From: Perkinsus chesapeaki
Lineage: Eukaryota; Perkinsozoa; Perkinsida; Perkinsidae
DNA length: 21,354 nt
Assembly (NCBI GenBank): GCA_013115145.1
Contig: JAAPAO010000597.1
Coordinates: 1 to 21,354, forward strand
Direction of reading: 5' to 3'
The translations under genes were made by a program, and so were the position numbers. The notes under the pieces were generated by a model. It worked only from the letters and a program-made list of their open reading frames with translations. It had not been told where the DNA came from and did not search any database. This document shows, piece after piece, positions 19,254 to 21,354 of the stretch. Positions within the stretch are counted from its first letter, which is position 1; every line of letters begins with the position of its first letter.

Positions 19254-19949
19254 TCACTGACAATATCCATCAACGTCGTCGACAGTCGCGCCGGAGGTCA
19301 CCTTGTCACCTTCTCCTTTATGATGTCGCCGATGTTGGCCACATTCCTTCCTCTTCCCAGTAGCGGCACCATCTTTATTTCCCTCACTCCCCTCATCAGA
19401 TGACGATGAGGATGAGGATGATGACGACTCGCCGAAGGGCCTTGGTTTGCGATAGATACAACACTTCTTTGACTTCTTTCGTTTCATATTCTCATTGTCG
19501 ACCGTACCTGGCAATCTCTATCCTCGACAGCAGCCGGCTCATGGTATAAGGCGACTGTTCAAGCAGCATTCCAGGGGTCCCTCACGATGCGAAAAATGTC
19601 CATGTATTCCCCCTAGCGTTAAATGGCCGCGTTACTAGGTCCCGCTGCCAATGTATTTAAGTGTGCGCCTTTTCATTTGCTGTGTTCTGTTCTAAACATA
19701 CAGCGCAAGACTAAATAATAACAGGTCCGAACACCACTCCGCGTTTCACTCGGACAGCGTTAATAAGGTTGCTATCGATGAGCAAGCGGAGACTGATAGC
19801 TGCTGCTGGTGCTCACCTTCTGCCCAGTGAACGTTGTGCTGCTCATCCTCATCCTCCTCACTCCCTCGAATCGACAGAGTCACTGTTGTGGTGTTACCCG
19901 TTTCTGTGGTCGTGGTCGTCGCAGAGGATGTTGCTCCGCTCAACGTCAT
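19254..19949 (-). CDS. PPP1R11: Protein phosphatase 1 inhibitor-3 homologue (PPP1R11/Ypi1), 2 exons
   Basis: Small regulator that binds and modulates the catalytic subunit of protein phosphatase 1, mainly in the nucleus. Exons: 19949-19817 and 19507-19254, joined in phase 1 across a 309-nt intron (GTGAGC...TGCCAG). The product is 128 aa; human PPP1R11 has 126. Seen: a Thr/Ser-rich start, an acidic run EEDEDE, NVHW (39-42) in the place of the PP1-docking KVxW (RVxF-class) motif, then TVDNENM (46-52) and [16 protein letters not shown] (57-72), the hallmark block of the family. A run of ten Ser (72-81) follows, then a basic His-rich part with [10 protein letters not shown] in the place of the family's C-terminal Cys/His region. 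The docking motif lacks the usual basic residue before Val, and the C-terminal Cys content is reduced. The start is the first ATG of the frame. Family identity is firm. Confidence 0.92.
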
Positions 19950-20572
19950 GATGTTATATTACCTACAGAGGCAGCATCAAACGGTATCACTTTATAACTC
20001 AACCAGTAGGGGGACATCAGACTCATAAGCAGCAATATAGTGACGATTCTATTATCAATGGTCTCACATCTGACGAGATACAACAGCAACGACGCTATGA
20101 TACTTTCAAGTACAGCAGACCTGGTATCAACATGAACAAGCCTGTGCGATTATAGACTAGATTATTAACAGACAACAATAAGACTGGCAACTCTTAGAGA
20201 GCCGCCGCTTTGGTAGTAGCTTGGTTCAACACCTTTGCCTTGACAACCTGGCTGCGGAGGGGGGACTATTTTACAGGAGCCAATAAACAGTGAGCACACT
20301 TCTGGTGGACTACTTAATAATAGAAGAGCAAGTTCCACCCTTACGGACCAGATCTGGTATTACCTCCATTGCGAACGAAACGACAAATAAGCGCCGGGGA
20401 ACTAATCGACGCAGTAGTAGTGCCCTCTACCATCCTTCCCTACTAAGAACGAATAGTAGCTCGACAGCAGCGGCGAGTAGAAGACCAATAAGGCGCTGTG
20501 GTGGGATAGGTCGAAGAGATATAAACATAATAGCAGCATGGTGATTACATAAAATAAACGATACACGGTAAA
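19950..20572. other. Intergenic spacer, nothing recognised
   Basis: This 623-nt region lies upstream of the phosphatase inhibitor gene and downstream of the small membrane protein gene, both on the minus strand. An open frame on the plus strand (20290-20544) has a Ser/Arg-rich composition, no ATG in good context and no recognisable motif. I do not support it as a gene. Confidence 0.5.
19983..20000 (-). promoter_or_regulatory. TATA-like element before the phosphatase inhibitor gene
   Basis: On the minus strand GAGTTATAAAGTG lies about 40 nt before ATG 19949. This is a fair TATA-type match at a plausible distance, but a single short motif in an AT-rich spacer is weak evidence. Confidence 0.2.
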
Positions 20573-20857
20573 TTATACAGTAGTGACGACCGAGTCCCGA
20601 GGCTGGGGAGTAGGTTGCTCATCTTTACCATAATAATCGGATATTTTGATCTCACGCTCGACAACGATCCATCGACGACCAACCAGACCGAAGACGGCAA
20701 TGAGGCTACCAACGATAATGATGCTACCGACAACTACACCACTGAGGTGCCACACCAGGGCAGTAATAAGAGCGGCAACGGCAAAGCTGACAATAACTAA
20801 TAGCCAAAGAACCAATAACACAACGGCTGCTGTGAAGGTTATATGAAGGCGCTCCAT
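20573..20857 (-). CDS. Small two-helix membrane protein, 94 aa
   Basis: Not recognised. ATG 20857 is in a strong initiation context (CTACCATGG), and a pyrimidine-rich tract precedes it. The frame runs to TAA 20573-20575. The protein starts MERLHITF, followed by a long hydrophobic segment (about residues 8-36, Val/Leu/Ala-rich), a short polar turn, and a second hydrophobic segment (about 40-59, GSIIIVGSLIAVFG). A GRRW junction follows, then a charged cytosolic-type tail of about 30 residues (VEREIKISDYYGKDEQ) ending in VTTV. This is the layout of a hairpin membrane protein with both ends on the same side. The basic RR after helix 2 suggests that the tail faces the cytosol. The frame also opens 15 codons further upstream at ATG 20902; I prefer the downstream ATG for its context. 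No intron is needed. Confidence 0.55.
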   Translation of the reverse strand: MERLHITFTAAVVLLVLWLLVIVSFAVAALITALVWHLSGVVVGSIIIVGSLIAVFGLVGRRWIVVEREIKISDYYGKDEQPTPQPRDSVVTTV

Positions 20858-21354
20858 GGTAGGGGGAACGAAAAGGGAAAAGTTAACAGAAATGCTGCAC
20901 AAGAAATGTCTATCAATCTCATTCCTCTAGCGGTTAGCTATATATTAGGGAGAGATCTAATAGAGACAGTGCGACTAGCCGGTACCACAACAACCTCGAA
21001 TATATCCTAAAGCACGACTATAATAAGAAATCCATCGACAACTGTGATGAGAAGCCGAAGTCCGTGAAGTAGTGCTGGGTGACAGAATCGAAGCTAGCTG
21101 TTGTCACAGAACTTGTGCCAAGATATGACGCTAAGCGGTTTGGAAGGGAAGGCTCGGACGCAACAAGGTTGAAGGGTAGAAATACTAGATAGATATGAGC
21201 AAATGTTGCCAAGGTAATACTAACAATAATTTTACATCAACTAAAGCGATACTCGATTGACTTCGTCTTCATCGCTGCTCTTAGTGTAGATGCATGACGT
21301 TTGTATATCTGTGATACTTCGCTTCGCTCATGCGAGCGCGGTTTCATTTCCGTT
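20858..21354. other. Terminal stretch, no supported gene
   Basis: This region holds the upstream flank of the membrane protein gene and runs to the window end. A minus-strand frame (21212-21018) reads a hydrophobic start followed by a Ser/Thr-rich sequence that could be a secreted-protein exon. It has no initiating ATG and no recognisable family, so it is only noted. A small hairpin, CGCTC-ATGC-GAGCG, lies near 21325-21340. Confidence 0.4.

Noticed and set aside
20290-20544. 84-codon plus-strand frame
   Set aside because: It has a non-ATG start and Ser/Arg-rich low-information sequence between two minus-strand genes.
1-21354. CRISPR arrays, insertion sequences or prokaryotic operon features
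   Set aside because: No regularly spaced repeats, transposase motifs or ribosome-binding sites were seen. The intron structure shows a eukaryotic nuclear region.

Overview
The window looks like nuclear DNA from a gene-dense, intron-rich unicellular eukaryote. The best guess is an alveolate of the Perkinsus type. That guess rests on the mix of gene families, on introns mostly 39-58 nt long, and on closely packed genes; no diagnostic marker such as a spliced-leader gene was found. TAA, TAG and TGA all end genes, so the standard code applies. About 45 introns can be placed by keeping the reading frame and matching protein families. Nearly all are GT-AG.

Left half, plus strand. The window opens inside a uridine phosphorylase gene (C-terminal part, 2-355). 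A second, complete, intronless copy follows (1039-1956). Next come a six-exon 4'-phosphopantetheinyl transferase of the AASDHPPT/Lys5 type (2165-3653), an intronless ankyrin-repeat protein (4027-5739), and two tandem paralogues of an LPCAT-like lysophospholipid acyltransferase with a C-terminal EF-hand (5830-8211 and 9386-11369). A four-exon gene of unknown function (8494-9051) lies between the two acyltransferases. A small three-exon gene (11317-11788) overlaps the end of the second one.

The strands converge in a 1.07-kb region (11789-12861) with no supportable gene. Right half, minus strand: a 17-exon gene (18788 down to 12862) encodes a protein of about 1665 aa. It consists of many tryptophan-containing helical units resembling the PLU-1-like region of KDM5 proteins and ends in a C4HC3 PHD finger. 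Upstream of it lie a two-exon protein phosphatase 1 inhibitor-3 (PPP1R11) homologue (19949-19254) and a 94-aa two-helix membrane protein (20857-20573).

The genes do not form one pathway. Two concern lipids (phosphopantetheinylation of carrier proteins, lysophospholipid acylation), one pyrimidine salvage, one chromatin reading and one PP1 regulation. The most notable points are the orphan PLU-1/PHD repeat protein, the acyltransferase pair with a changed motif III (PTGTC/PTATC instead of PEGTC) and exactly matching lengths over 367 residues, and the near-identical uridine phosphorylase coding regions beside diverged 3' flanks.
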